From contig CM070874.1 in NCBI GenBank assembly GCA_036365515.1, positions 247,972,930 to 248,036,929 on the forward strand: a stretch of 64,000 nucleotides of DNA, written 5' to 3'. The DNA is from Torymus aiolomorphi (taxonomy: Eukaryota > Arthropoda > Insecta > Hymenoptera > Torymidae). The position numbers were made by a program, and so were the translations under genes. Shown in pieces: positions 10,971 through 21,304 of this stretch. The notes under the pieces were generated by a model. The model was not told the origin of the DNA. It saw only the letters and a list, made by a program, of their open reading frames with translations, and did not search any database. Every line of letters starts with the position of its first letter. Positions within the stretch are counted from its first letter, which is position 1.

Positions 10971-12296
10971 TACAGGGTGACCCATTTTAATCTATAATCC
11001 CGAATATCTCCTAAACTATCCGTTCTACGGGAAAATAGTTCAGACAAAAAATGTTCAGTGCAGAAGGGGTCACAAACATGTACTAATGACCTTGACCTTG
11101 ACATGACTTCAAGGTATTTGAAGGTCAAGGTCATTTTTTTAAATGGGAACCCTTATTTTTGACCTCGGATTTGAAAAGAGTGGAAAATTCTACGTTCAAA
11201 ATGATATTTTAAAATTTTTTTACATTACCTTGGAAAGGTCAAATAAAGGTCAAATATCTAAAAATGGCTGTAGAACTGTTTTTTTGAGTGATTATGGTTT
11301 TTTTTTAAGATTAACGTTAGAATAATTTAAAAAAAAAGTAAATGTGATCCACTATGACCTTCTTGATCTTCGAATCAACTTTGAAGGTCATCTGAAGGTC
11401 AAGGCGATTTTTTTAAAAACGAAATCGCTAGTTTTTATGTCGGATTTAGAAACAGCAGAAAATTTCACGTTAAAAATGATTTTTTCAACATATTTATATG
11501 ACCTTGGAAAGGTCAAATAAAGGTCCAGTGTCTAAAAACTTGATCACAATACTTACTAAAACCAATGTCAATTCAACAATTTTATTAGGAGGTTTATTAC
11601 AAAAATAATTCTAAAAAAAGTTTTTTCAAAATAATTTGAAATACAATTTAAGATTTCGTTTAGTTGAAATTAATGAGAGATTAAAAAACGATTTGGTCAA
11701 ATAAAATAAGTCGATCACAACACAAATTAAGGATGTTCAATGGTGTCATGCTGCGGGGTGAGGCGAGGGACGCCCCTCTCCCCGCGGGCGCTCGCCGCTC
11801 ATCGCGCACCTCCTCGCGCAGTCAACGAACTCGGTGTTTTGTTTACGTTTTCACCTACTACTTTCCCAAATGGCCTGTAAGCGGTCAAGATTTCTCTACG
11901 TTTTTATTCTGTGATTATTTTTCTATTCAAATAAAGGTCTTTTAATCTAATCTCAACTTTTTATAAGAGATTTTTATGTTCAAAGTTCACATAACCTCAC
12001 TCTCCCATAAGAGCCTATGTTAAAAACTCGATTTTCAAGAATTTTTTTCTCGAAAAAATGCTCAGTATAAAATATTGAAAAAATTCAAGCTGCTTTTATT
12101 TTCTCGTAATGATATATTAAAATTTCAAAGACTTCTGTTAACTTTGCTGTAACCATTGAACATCCTTAATAAATCATTCATCTTCTGTGCGATACAAACT
12201 CATTATTACTGAAATTTCTTCCTTATGATAAAATCGGTAAGACATAAGTAAAAAATTATGAATTTTCCATCCCTGTCATGATCCTCATTTTTTTAG

Positions 12297-12915
12297 ATAT
12301 GTACTTTTTTCTGATGAGGCTAAATTTTACAGCGACGGGCAGCTGAATAGACACAACTGTCATTATTGGTCGAACGAAAATCTCCACTGGTACAGAGAAG
12401 TAGATCATCAAAATTGATGGAGTCTCGTGGTATGGTGCGGAATAGTCAACGGTTACCTCATTGGACCTTACTTTTTCGACCGGAACGACGACAGAGACAG
12501 CTACTTGGAATTTCTAAGAGACCACTTACCAGGACTTTTAGAGAATGTTGATTTAGCTACAAGGTTGTGAATGTGGATTCAACAAGACGGCGCTGTACCC
12601 CATTATGCTAATGTTATACGTGAGTTCTTAAATGAATACCATGCTGGTAGGTGGATCGGACGAAGAGGTCCGGTTGAATGGCCTCCTAACTCGCCGGATA
12701 TGCCATCAGCGGATTTTTTTCTGTGGGGATACGTAAAAAATGTCGAATTTACCCAAACGCCTACGACTAGAGAGGACATGATGGACTTAATTCGAAGAGC
12801 TTGCGCGGCTATTCGCAGAGAAACCTTGCTAGGAACTGTAGACAATTTTGAAAGACGCTTACATTTATGTCTTCAAGCCAACGGAGGCAACCTCGAACAG
12901 TTACTTCGTCGTTGA
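12297..12915 (+). pseudogene. mariner-related transposase, 5'-truncated
   Basis: The frame starts at about VLFSDEAKF (first catalytic Asp), passes NRHNCHYW and VVWCGIVNGYLIGPYFF, and reaches WIQQDGAVPHYA (second Asp) and SPDMPSADFFLWGYVKN (third acidic residue an Asp). It ends with NLEQLLRR. Two in-frame stops lie near 12414 (after the VDHQN stretch) and 12568. The N-terminal helix-turn-helix region is missing. It is clearly homologous to the better preserved transposase at 24668-25735. The downstream part from 12571 (114 aa) is the longest open piece. It is non-functional. Confidence 0.85.
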
Positions 12916-12939
12916 TTAGTAGCGTAACCAAGGTAATGG

Positions 12940-13145
12940 GGAGAGGCAAGGGGACTCACGGTAATCAAGCACTCCAAACGTGAGATGCAAGGGGACTCAC
13001 GGTAATCAAGCACCCCAAACGTGAGAGGCAAGGGGACTCCCGGTAATCAAGCATCCCAAACGTGAGATGCAAGGGGACTCACGGTAATCAAGCACCTCAA
13101 ACGTGAGAGGCAAAGGGACTTACGGTAATCAAGTACCCCAAAGGA
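12940..13145 (+). repeat. about 40-bp minisatellite 3' of transposase
   Basis: About five units of GTGAGAGGCAAGGGGACTCA followed by CGGTAATCAAGCACCCCAAAC lie 25 bp after the transposase stop. The array plus the tail after it (CCCCAAAGGAAACAG ... ACGTCCACGTCGTTGTT) is closely similar, in the same orientation relative to the transposase, to 49858-50015 behind the piggyBac transposase. Confidence 0.9.
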
Positions 13146-13743
13146 AACAGTTCTTACTACGTCCACGTCGTTGTTTCTGCATAACGCCAAAAGTAAAAAG
13201 AATATCTCATTTTAATGGGCGTGTAAAAAAGCGATTTTCGTCTTACGTAGTGGATTTCTTCGCGATGAAAATCGCAAAGACTTTACTAACGTCAATTTCT
13301 GGCTTTTTCAAATCCAACGTTAAAACTAGCGATTTCGTTTTTAAAAAAATCGCCTTGACCTTCAGATGACCTTCAAAGTTGATTTGAAGGTCAAGAAGGT
13401 CATAGTGCATCACATTTACTTTTTTTAAAATTATTCCAACGTTAGTCAATCTTAGAAAAAAACCATAATCACTCAGAAAAACAGTTCTACAGCCAGTTTT
13501 AGATATTTGACCTTTATTTGACCTTTCCAAGGTCATACAAAAAATTTTTAAAATATCATTTTGAATGTAAATTTTCCCGCCCTTTTCAAATCTGAGGTCA
13601 AAAATAGGGGGTCCCATTTAAAAAAATAACCTTCACAGGTTTGTGACCCCTTCTGCCCTGAACATTTTTTGTCTGAACTATTTTCCCGTAGAACGGATAG
13701 TTTAGGAGATATTCGGGATTATAGATTAAAATGGGTCACCCTG

Positions 13744-13835
<92 letters not shown>
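13744..13835. repeat. (TA)n(CA)n microsatellite
   Basis: TA repeats to about 13769, then CA repeats to 13835, directly abutting the mariner-related element on one side and the Helitron 3' terminus on the other. Confidence 0.95.
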
Positions 13836-13839
<4 letters not shown>

Positions 13840-13876
13840 GGGGGCTGCGCTCCCTACTCGCTCCGCTCGTCAACCC
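13836..13876 (-). other. Helitron 3' terminal hairpin and CTAG end
   Basis: On the minus strand this reads GGGGGGGTTGACGAGCGGAG, CGAGTAGGGAGCGCAG and CCCCCCTAG. The outer G-run and C-run pair, and the end is CTAG with T next, as expected for Helitron termini. The call is inferred from the pattern and its position downstream of the helicase. Confidence 0.6.
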
Positions 13877-13942
13877 CCCCAACTTTGAAAAATAAGACCT
13901 TGAAGACTTTGAACCTATTTATTTTCAAGGTAGTGATTTTTT

Positions 13943-14390
13943 TGAATATATAAGAGTACATTTACGCTATCAATTTTGATTTAAAAATCTTTTGTTGTAT
14001 TTTATTTTTATTATTTATGTATAAACTGAAACTTATAAATTTCGTATACCGCTTTCATTTAGCTATTGATTTAGAACTCTTAGAATATCGTTTAAACAAT
14101 TTCTCATTTATTTTATACTATTATTGCGTATATTTTATATTGTGAAATTTGTTTTTTGAAAATATAAGAGCATAATCACTTTAAAAAGTTTGATTTAAAA
14201 ATCTTTTCTTTGATTTTATTTGTATTTTTATATAGATCAAATCGAAACTTAATTAAATTTTATATACAATTTTCATTTAGATAATTATTAAAATCTCTTA
14301 TCATTCAAATAATTTCTCCTGTATTTTATACTTTTATTGCGTATATTTTATATTGAGAAATTTGGTTTTTGAATATATATGAACATATTT
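13943..14390. repeat. about 215-bp tandem repeat in Helitron 3' region
   Basis: Two diverged AT-rich units begin GAATATATAAGAGTACATTT (13943) and GAAAATATAAGAGCATAATC (14156), each followed by TTTGATTTAAAAATCTTTT. A third start appears near 14373. Confidence 0.7.
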
Positions 14391-14451
14391 TTTAATAAAT
14401 ATATGCAATAAATATATACACATATTTACTTATATAACTAATTGTTTTTTT

Positions 14452-14524
14452 TTAATTATCAAGAATTTCTTCCCAAACAATATTTTCAATTTCTAATGAA
14501 TTTTCTAAATTATTTTGTATATAT
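14452..14524 (-). pseudogene. Helitron helicase, last C-terminal residues
   Basis: Downstream of the foldback insertion the minus strand encodes AYIQNNLENSLEIENIVWEE and ILDN before a TAA at 14452-14454. This continues the helicase frame that breaks at 16357 (DNIYM side), so the insertion split the last part of the protein. Confidence 0.6.
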
Positions 14525-16356
14525 GCGACGTTTCACGTCAAATCGATCAAGGCTCTCGCCAAAATTTGGGGACACTTACAAAACTGATTTTTTACTGAAA
14601 AAATTTGTCATTCCAAGTACTTTAAGATGCTATATCGCAGAATTCATAAATCCAATATGGCGGCCCAATATGGCGCCTGAAAGTGTAAAAAAATCAAGAT
14701 TCATCCAATAAACTACCGCCAGTGAACATATTATTGATGAATCCCCCTCCAAATGACCTTAATAGGGCTTTCGAGATCGCTGTTCATAAATCTTGTTATT
14801 TTCAGACGATTCAAGATTTTTATATAACTGCTTAGTAAACCATAAATCGCAAAATTTTTATGCAAATAAAGATCAATGGTCAATTTTACAGACAAAACAA
14901 GTTAGGGTAGTCATTTCGTATGTTTTTAAAGTCAATTAATCATAAATTTAAGTCTGTTCGACAGTATCGTATCACTTTGTGATCCTAACCTCAAAAGATA
15001 TTGAGAAATCAGGACTTATATTCATATCGCGAATTAAATCTACTTACGATAAGACTACTTATTACTCATATTTTTGGGATTGCTAAATCGTAATTTAAAG
15101 TAGGTTCGATAGTAACATGCCACGTTCTGATACTAACCTCAAAAAGATTTTTTTAATCCTCATAATGCTCGACATTCTTAATGGTTGGACTGCGCACTGA
15201 TTAAATCAAGCTGTTAAATTGTTACACGATTTAGTAGGAAAAATAGCTACTGTCAGGTCTTTTTGGTGTTTAGGTTAAGAATGTCGAGCATTACGAGGAT
15301 TAAAAAAATCTTTTTGAAGTTAGTATCAGAACGTGGCTTGTTACTATCGAACCTACGGGGGGTTCAGAGTTTCGACAATTCACTATAAAATTGAAGTCAA
15401 CTATAGATGTTTTTCAGTTCCAGAAATGATAATGCAGATTGTTCTTTATTTCGAAATTCTAAATTACGAAAATCATATTTACAAATGTAACACTTCACCT
15501 ACTGTCCAAAATATCGAATTTCATTAATACAACCTCAAAGCAAATATAAGCTGTTTCTAATGATTTATTTCGAAGTATTTATATTGTACCCCTATTAAAA
15601 CTCTATTAATGAAATTCGACGTTTTGGACAGTAGGTGAAGTGTTAAATTTGTAAATATGATTTTCGTAATTTGGAATTTCGAAATTAAGAACAATCTGTA
15701 TTATCATTTGCGGAACTGAAAAACATCTATAGTTGACTTCAATTTTATATTGAATCGTCGAAACTCTGGATCCCCCCGAACCTACTTTAAATTACGATTT
15801 AGCAGTCCCAAAAATATGAGAAATAAGTAGTCTCTAATGATTTAATTCGCGATATGAATATAAAGTCCTGATTTCTCAATATCTTTTGAGGTTAGGATCA
15901 CAAAGTGATACGATACCATCGAACTGACTTAAATTTATGATTAATTGACTTTAAAAACATACGAAATGACTACCCTAACTTGCTTTGTCTGTAAAATCTA
16001 CCATTGATCTTTGTTTGCATAAAAATTTTGTGATTTATGGTTTACTAAGCAGTTATATAAAAATCTTGAATCTTCTGAAAATAACAAGATTTATGAACAG
16101 CGATCTCGAAAGCCCTATTAAGGTCATTTGGAGGGGGATTCGTCAATAATATGTTCACTAGCGGTAGTTCATTGGATGAATCTTGATTTTTTTTTACACT
16201 TCCAGGCGCCATATTGGGCCGCCATATTGGATTTATGAATTCTGTCATATAACATCTTAAAGTACTTGGAAAGACAAATTTTTTCAGCAAAAAATCAGTT
16301 TTGTAAGTGTCCCCAAATTTTGGCGAGAGCCTTGATCGATTTGACGTGAACGTCCC
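14525..16356. mobile_element. foldback TIR element inserted in Helitron
   Basis: The left end GCGACGTTTCACGTCAAATC and the right end (read inward on the minus strand) GGGACGTTCACGTCAAATCG are inverted, with ATAT on both sides (14521-14524 and 16357-16360). The arms pair over about 580 bp (14525-15109 with about 15781-16356), including CCAATATGGCGGCCCAATAT. The centre holds two further palindromes (about 15105-15352, with AATGTCGAGCATTACGAGG, and 15357-15780, with GAAATTCGACGTTTTGGACA), which look like later or composite insertions. There is no transposase ORF, so it is non-autonomous. Confidence 0.8.
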
Positions 16357-16764
16357 ATATATATGTTATCTGGATTTCTACATCGTGATAAAGCAACATA
16401 TAATGGACCGTGTGAGAATAATTGCCTTTTGATGTATAACCCTACATAATCAAAACTTTGTTCCTGAGATTTATTAATGGTCATGCAAAATGCTAATGTT
16501 AATGGAAATTGTTTTCTATAAAGAATAACTGGTAATGAAGAAGATTCTCCTATATTTAGTGTAATTCTTGGAATAAAAAATCTATTACCTACTTTTTCTC
16601 CTGTTAATATTTCTGCTTCAATATTATATTTAAATAATTTGGTTATTTTAAGTCTAGTACCGTTACACAAACCTTCTTGTATACTCAAATTTCTAATTAA
16701 CATAACAATAGCATTAACTTTTAAATCTAATTTATGAGGCAAACCTTCATAAATATTGTTTATA
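16357..16764 (-). pseudogene. Helitron Pif1-like helicase, C-terminal part
   Basis: This minus-strand frame reads PHKLDLKVNAIVMLIRN, NGTRLKI, FPLTLAFCMTINKSQEQSF and HGPLYVALSRC, the order of the last helicase motifs (V and VI) of Helitron helicases. It is cut at 16357 by the foldback element. The apparent residues after RSRQ are read into the foldback arm and do not belong to the protein. Confidence 0.8.
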
Positions 16765-16956
16765 CGATTCTAACCTCAAAATCACAACTTTGATATGATT
16801 TTTCGGCGTTCGTGGTATAAAATACCTTTCGAAACTAGTGCGTAAGTCGATTATTTAGGTGGTGTGAATTTTTCGCACTCGCTTCGCTCGTACAAAAAGT
16901 CACACCAGCTAAATAATCGACTTCCCCACCCGTGTCGAAATGTACTATTAATATTT
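16765..16956. repeat. small palindromic insertion in helicase
   Basis: The helicase frame is interrupted by a segment whose core AAGTCGATTATTTAGGTGGTG / CACCAGCTAAATAATCGACTT (about 16830-16925) is inverted around CACTCGCTTCGCTCGTA. It separates the helicase piece at 16957-17647 from that at 16357-16764. The exact ends and TSD are uncertain. Confidence 0.6.
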
Positions 16957-18684
16957 CTATTGGAAAAAGTAGATGAATGTTGTCATCACTTTGATCAACA
17001 CCTTTATGAGTCGCATAATCTGTACTATAATAAGTCTTCTTATCACCATTTAATAACATTAAAATTTTTTTATTTAAAAATTTAATGACTTCATTATGAG
17101 GTGCTAAAATAACACGATCATAATCATTTATTTTATTAATATTTTTATAAATTTGTAAGAAAACATCATTAGTTCTCGAATTATTAGGTATTATAAAACG
17201 ATTTATATTACCGTCTCCAATTTGTAATAATAATTTTGAGAATTCATTATTCTGAGAACGAATATTGTGTTTTAATTTGAAAATTTTAAATAAATGCCAA
17301 AGTTCAGAATATTTAATAGTGTCTTCAATTATAGCACTTCTAAATCCGTTTTTCATTACTGGGAGTATTTGTCGAAAATCACCTCCTAAAATTATTAATT
17401 TTCCCCCAAAAGGTAAATCGTTTGTACATAAATCTCTTAAAGGTCTGTCAATAATTTCTAAAGCTTTTTTGGGTATCATAGATGCTTCATCCCAGATTAT
17501 GACTTCTGTTTCTTTTAATTTCTTTTTATCTGATTCTAATTTTAAAAAAGGATTTTCAATACTATTTAAATCTAATGGTAATCTAAAGGTTCTATGAGTA
17601 GTCATTCCTTTGGGTAATAGAATAGACGCTATACCAGTCCAAACCATTGATATAATATTTTTTCCCTTTGATAGAAAATAATAAATTAAAGTTTTATATA
17701 AAAATGTTTTACCCGAACCTCCAGGACCGTCTATAAAATTTATTTTATTTATATTTTTTATAAGTTGTTTGAAAATAAATTTTGATCTTCATTTAATTTT
17801 GTAAACATATCTTCGAATATTTCCTTACTAATTGAAATTATTTTACTATCGTATTTTATACCATTTATGATGGGATCAGGTTCAGGTAATCCAAAATCTG
17901 TACAAGATGAATCTTCCAACAATAATAATCTATTTATATGATCTAAAGCTAAGTTATCTTTATTTTCATGAAAATCTTCACCAAAGTATTTTTTAAAATT
18001 TTCCCAAATAATATTGGCTTGAATATTTTCTGTTGTAGAAACGAAGTAAAAAATTTACGTAATTGAAAAGGTAACATGATAGGACATGCTTCTTCAAAAA
18101 TTTTTTAAATTTGCCAATCGTTTTCTATTAAATCCATTGCAGTCGCAGCTTCTTTATGAGTATTATACGTTACATTTTTATATGTACGTAAATCTTTAAA
18201 GGAAGTAGCGCCTTTTATACGACTTAATAATAATTTTAAAGCGAATCTTTCAGTATCTTTTGGAGATACTATATTTAAACGTCCAATAGCATAATGTTTT
18301 TGTTCACGTTCACGTTTTACCCAAACTTTTTTTGCGTTAAATATATAATAATGCCGTATATTAACGTATTTTATATTATTTGCAAATTCATAATTTTTAT
18401 TCAAGTCAAACCACGCTGTTAAAGTTGTTTTCCAATTATCTATTTCATAGAGCATCTATTTCATAATTTTCTTCAAAAACAATTTTTTGTTGATTTTCTG
18501 TATGAACTGCTAAACGGATAACAGTATGACTCCTTCCATATAAGGGAAATTTTTGTAACCGCCATGCTGCTTCCATTGGGCTCAAATACCGGCTATCAAT
18601 ATATTCAGTAATTTCATCATATATTCCATTTGTTTTGTCATCATTATTTTTTAGTGTACAAGAAGCTCTATCACTACCTTTATG
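16957..18684 (-). pseudogene. Helitron helicase, N-terminal and central part
   Basis: On the minus strand the piece starts near 18684. It contains a Helitron linker region (KTTLTAWFDLN, GRLNIVSPKDTERFALKLLL and GATSFKDLRTYKNVTYNTHK within 18105-18455), then a Walker A GPGGSGKT at about 17708-17731. Next come the Pif1-type motif II WDEASM, motif III GGDFRQILPV and NIRSQ in the 17647-16957 frame. Frame breaks occur near 18455, 18100, 17790 and 17650. It ends at the small palindrome at 16.9 kb. The helicase would unwind DNA during rolling-circle transposition; this copy is dead. Confidence 0.85.
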
Positions 18685-18686
18685 TA

Positions 18687-19463
18687 CGAGGGGTGTTCAA
18701 AAAGTAAGTTTCCCTAGTCTGCCGTTTTGCCCCAGCGCCATCTAGCGAGCTGGGACCGAACATAGTTTTATTTTGGGATATACCGATAAGAGCGGAACCG
18801 GTCTTAGCTGCCGAAAAAATTTTTTTCATCAGTACCGGCTCGGAAACCATGGAGCTACCTGTGAAAAACGTGTCCACCTGTGAGTTGCGTGCAGTTATTC
18901 GCTTTTTAACTGCAAAAGGGCTTAATGGCAACGAAATTCACACTGAATTAGTGCATATCCGGTACCACGATAAATGCAGATCGTTACTGTGAAGTGCTAA
19001 ATAAACTTAAAAGTGCCGTTAAACGAAAGCGTCCTGGAAAATTATCGAGAAAAGTGTTGCTTTTTCACGACAATGCACGGCCTCATTCAGCAAAAAAACA
19101 CAAACCTTACTGGAAAAATTCAAATGGGAAATTTTTGATCACCCACCCTACTCTCCAGATTTCGCATCAAGTGACTTTTTTCTTTTTCCTAAATTAAAGG
19201 AAAGTTTGGGTGGTCATCACTTCAATTCAAATGATGAAGTGAAAGACATCGTTAAATTATTCTTTAAAAAACAGGGCACGGATTTTTATAAACAAGGTTT
19301 GTCAAAGCTTGAGAACAGATATAAAAAATGTATTCAAGTCCAAGGGGACTATGTAGAAAAATAGTTTATAAGTCAAACAATAAATACATATGTTACTTTA
19401 ACCTAAAAATTGTGTTTTGCTTTTTTCCCGGAGCTGGGAAACTTACTTTTTGAGCACCCCTCG
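18687..19463 (+). mobile_element. internally deleted mariner, 777 bp
   Basis: The TIRs CGAGGGGTGTTCAAAAAGTA / TACTTTTTGAGCACCCCTCG are flanked by TA on both sides (18685-18686 and 19464-19465). The transposase N-terminus and C-terminus are present but the middle is deleted. It sits inside the Helitron, between the helicase and Rep pieces. Confidence 0.9.
18849..19364 (+). pseudogene. mariner transposase with internal deletion
   Basis: It starts MELPVKNVSTCELRAVIRFL (first helix-turn-helix of mariner transposases) and breaks at about 18955. It resumes with LLFHDNARPHSAK (second catalytic Asp) and, after a frame shift near 19105, HPPYSPDFASSDFFLFPKLK (third Asp, DD34D type). The end is VQGDYVEK before TAG at 19362. 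The first catalytic Asp region is deleted, so no transposase could be made. Confidence 0.9.
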
Positions 19464-19465
19464 TA

Positions 19466-20743
19466 TATAATCAAAAATATATTTGATGCTTTGAATTGAA
19501 GCACAATATTCAACATTAATATGACATTTATATTTTTCTAATAAAAATTTATTGTAAGGAACTACCATTCACTGGAATAATTTTTTTACTTCTTTTAAGT
19601 CGATATGTGTAATTATCAGAAGAATTATTTGTTCGTTTATATTGAGGATAATCATTTTTTTAAATGTTGTTGACGATTGAAACGGTTTAGGAAAATTTTT
19701 TTTACGAACGTCTTTACATTTATCGTAACACGGAGAATTTTCACTATGTGGTTCATGTAACATATGTTTTATAACTAATTTTTGTAATTTTTTTTTCATT
19801 ATTAGAAAGTATCAGCAGAAATGTGTTTATTAATAGCTTCTGGTGTCATTAATTTATTTTTATGACCTAATGTTACTACAAGATGTGCATGTGGTAATCC
19901 TCTTTTCTGAAATTCAATAGTATACACATAAGCTAAAGCATTTCCAAAAATTTGATGGTTTTCTATATCGTTAAGTAAACACTTAAATTTTGTATGTAAT
20001 AATCTAACTGTAATTTTTGTTAATTCTTTCCACTTAGGATTATACGTCATAGTTATAAATAAATCAGGTCGACCAATATTTCTTACTATTGCCATTGCAT
20101 CTTGATAATGTTGCTGCATATATCTAGGACTACCTATATAAGTTGCTGGTAGTACACAAATATTTCCTAATCTTTCTTTTTTTTCAAAATTTTTTGATAT
20201 ATGTAATACACTATTTATAACATGATCCCTCAAACCTTGATAACATTCAGTACGTTTTTTTTTTGTTTCTGCCTAAAATAATTCATTCTATTGTTTTCTA
20301 TCATAATATAGGCATGTAAAAAGAATTGTTGGGTTAGTCTCCCTCCAAATAAAAGTGGATTGAAATTTTCTGAATTTGGTCTGTAAGCTAATCTATAAGA
20401 ATAGTTCTGTAATATTGTTAGAAGGTTTTCTTTTGAATCATATGGTTTTTTAGTATAACCAATACTCCAGCCTAAATCTCCTGAAGGAAAAAATAATGGA
20501 AATACCATTGGGTCAACATGATGTGATAATTGACTTAAATATGTGTATTCTTTTTCTTTAGAACTATTTTTTGGATAAACGCATAGATCATAATTATGAG
20601 GGATTCCTGATTTGGAAATAATTATAGCTGCACATTCCGACGTTAATGGTTTAGTATAATTATGTTTTTGATTATTATTCTTACGAACAAAATATAATTT
20701 ATAATTTGAAAGTTTCTCTGTATTAGTTATTTCGTGTAAATAT
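19466..20743 (-). pseudogene. Helitron Rep (HUH) domain region
   Basis: On the minus strand the region includes FPLFFPSGDLGW (20508-20230 frame), then, after a frame change near 20230, VLPATYIGSPRYMQQHYQDA, RPDLFITMTYNPKW and YTIEFQKRGLPHAHLVVTL (20233-19802). A third frame (19799-19569) has LVIKHMLHEPHSENSPCY and PKPFQSST. The His-hydrophobic-His of PHAHL is the HUH metal site of rolling-circle replicases. The Tyr residues expected downstream fall near the deleted mariner insertion. Multiple frame breaks make it non-functional. Confidence 0.85.
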
Positions 20744-21069
20744 TTATGAGGCGTTTCACGTCAGCTCTCCAGGCGCGGCGCGCGAGCGCGAAATCATGCT
20801 GTTTTCAGCTTGTGTTTGAAGGACTAAGATGTATCTAAAAAGAATAATCCCCAAGTGATTTCGATGTATTTTTTCCTCAGCTTTCCGATGGTGCTATTAG
20901 TTTCTCAAAATTTTTCAATTTAAAGTATTTCTTGAATAATATCTCGAAAAAATCATAAAACCCCTATGTAGAAAAAGGCTATATCCATGTAAAATTTTTT
21001 AAATGTTGTGAGGATCCTCGTGAGGGCCAATTCCCAGAAATAAATTTGAAAACAATCTTGAATACTAGA

Positions 21070-21110
21070 TTGCAACGTTTCGTCAGGAAGTTCCCTGACC
21101 TCTTCAGGCT
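21070..21110 (-). ncRNA. hammerhead ribozyme-like motif in Penelope 3' region
   Basis: The minus strand reads CTGAAGA, a stem GGTCAGG-GAACTT-CCTGAC and then GAAAC, matching the hammerhead core CUGANGA ... GAAA with a 6-bp stem II. A very short stem III ending AUC could follow. Hammerhead motifs are known in Penelope-like elements. Stem I was not resolved by eye. Confidence 0.6.
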
Positions 21111-21304
21111 TTATTAAAAATATATAGAGTTAAAACACATACAAAAATAAAAATAAAAAACTAGTCAAATAAATTAAACACAATCTATGCAAAAACCTTT
21201 ACCTATAAATAGCTACGTCGATACTGGTAAGATACCAGTAGAGTCGAGATGGTATGCAGAACAAAATGCACGCTTCGCTGGGGTTTATATATAATCACGC
21301 TTGT

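Larger units (their letters stand above)
10973..13743 (+). mobile_element. mariner-related transposon, long TIRs, broken
   Basis: The terminal inverted repeats begin CAGGGTGACCCATTTTAATC and are bounded by TA on both sides (10971-10972 and 13744-13745). The close match continues about 115 bp inward, and weaker inverted similarity (blocks with TTGACCTCGGATTTGAAAAG) extends to roughly 11330 and 13245. Inside lie a degenerate transposase (12297-12915) and a tandem array directly 3' of it (12940-13145). The TA target and the transposase motifs place it in the Tc1/mariner group. The subterminal regions are rich in AAGGTCA motifs. Confidence 0.85.

Noticed and set aside
14442..14711. ORF of 89 codons across the Helitron/foldback junction
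   Set aside because: It is a chimera of two elements on the wrong strand for the Helitron.
18680..18931. 83-codon minus-strand ORF at the mariner end
   Set aside because: It is antisense to the mariner N-terminal coding region and crosses the terminal repeat.
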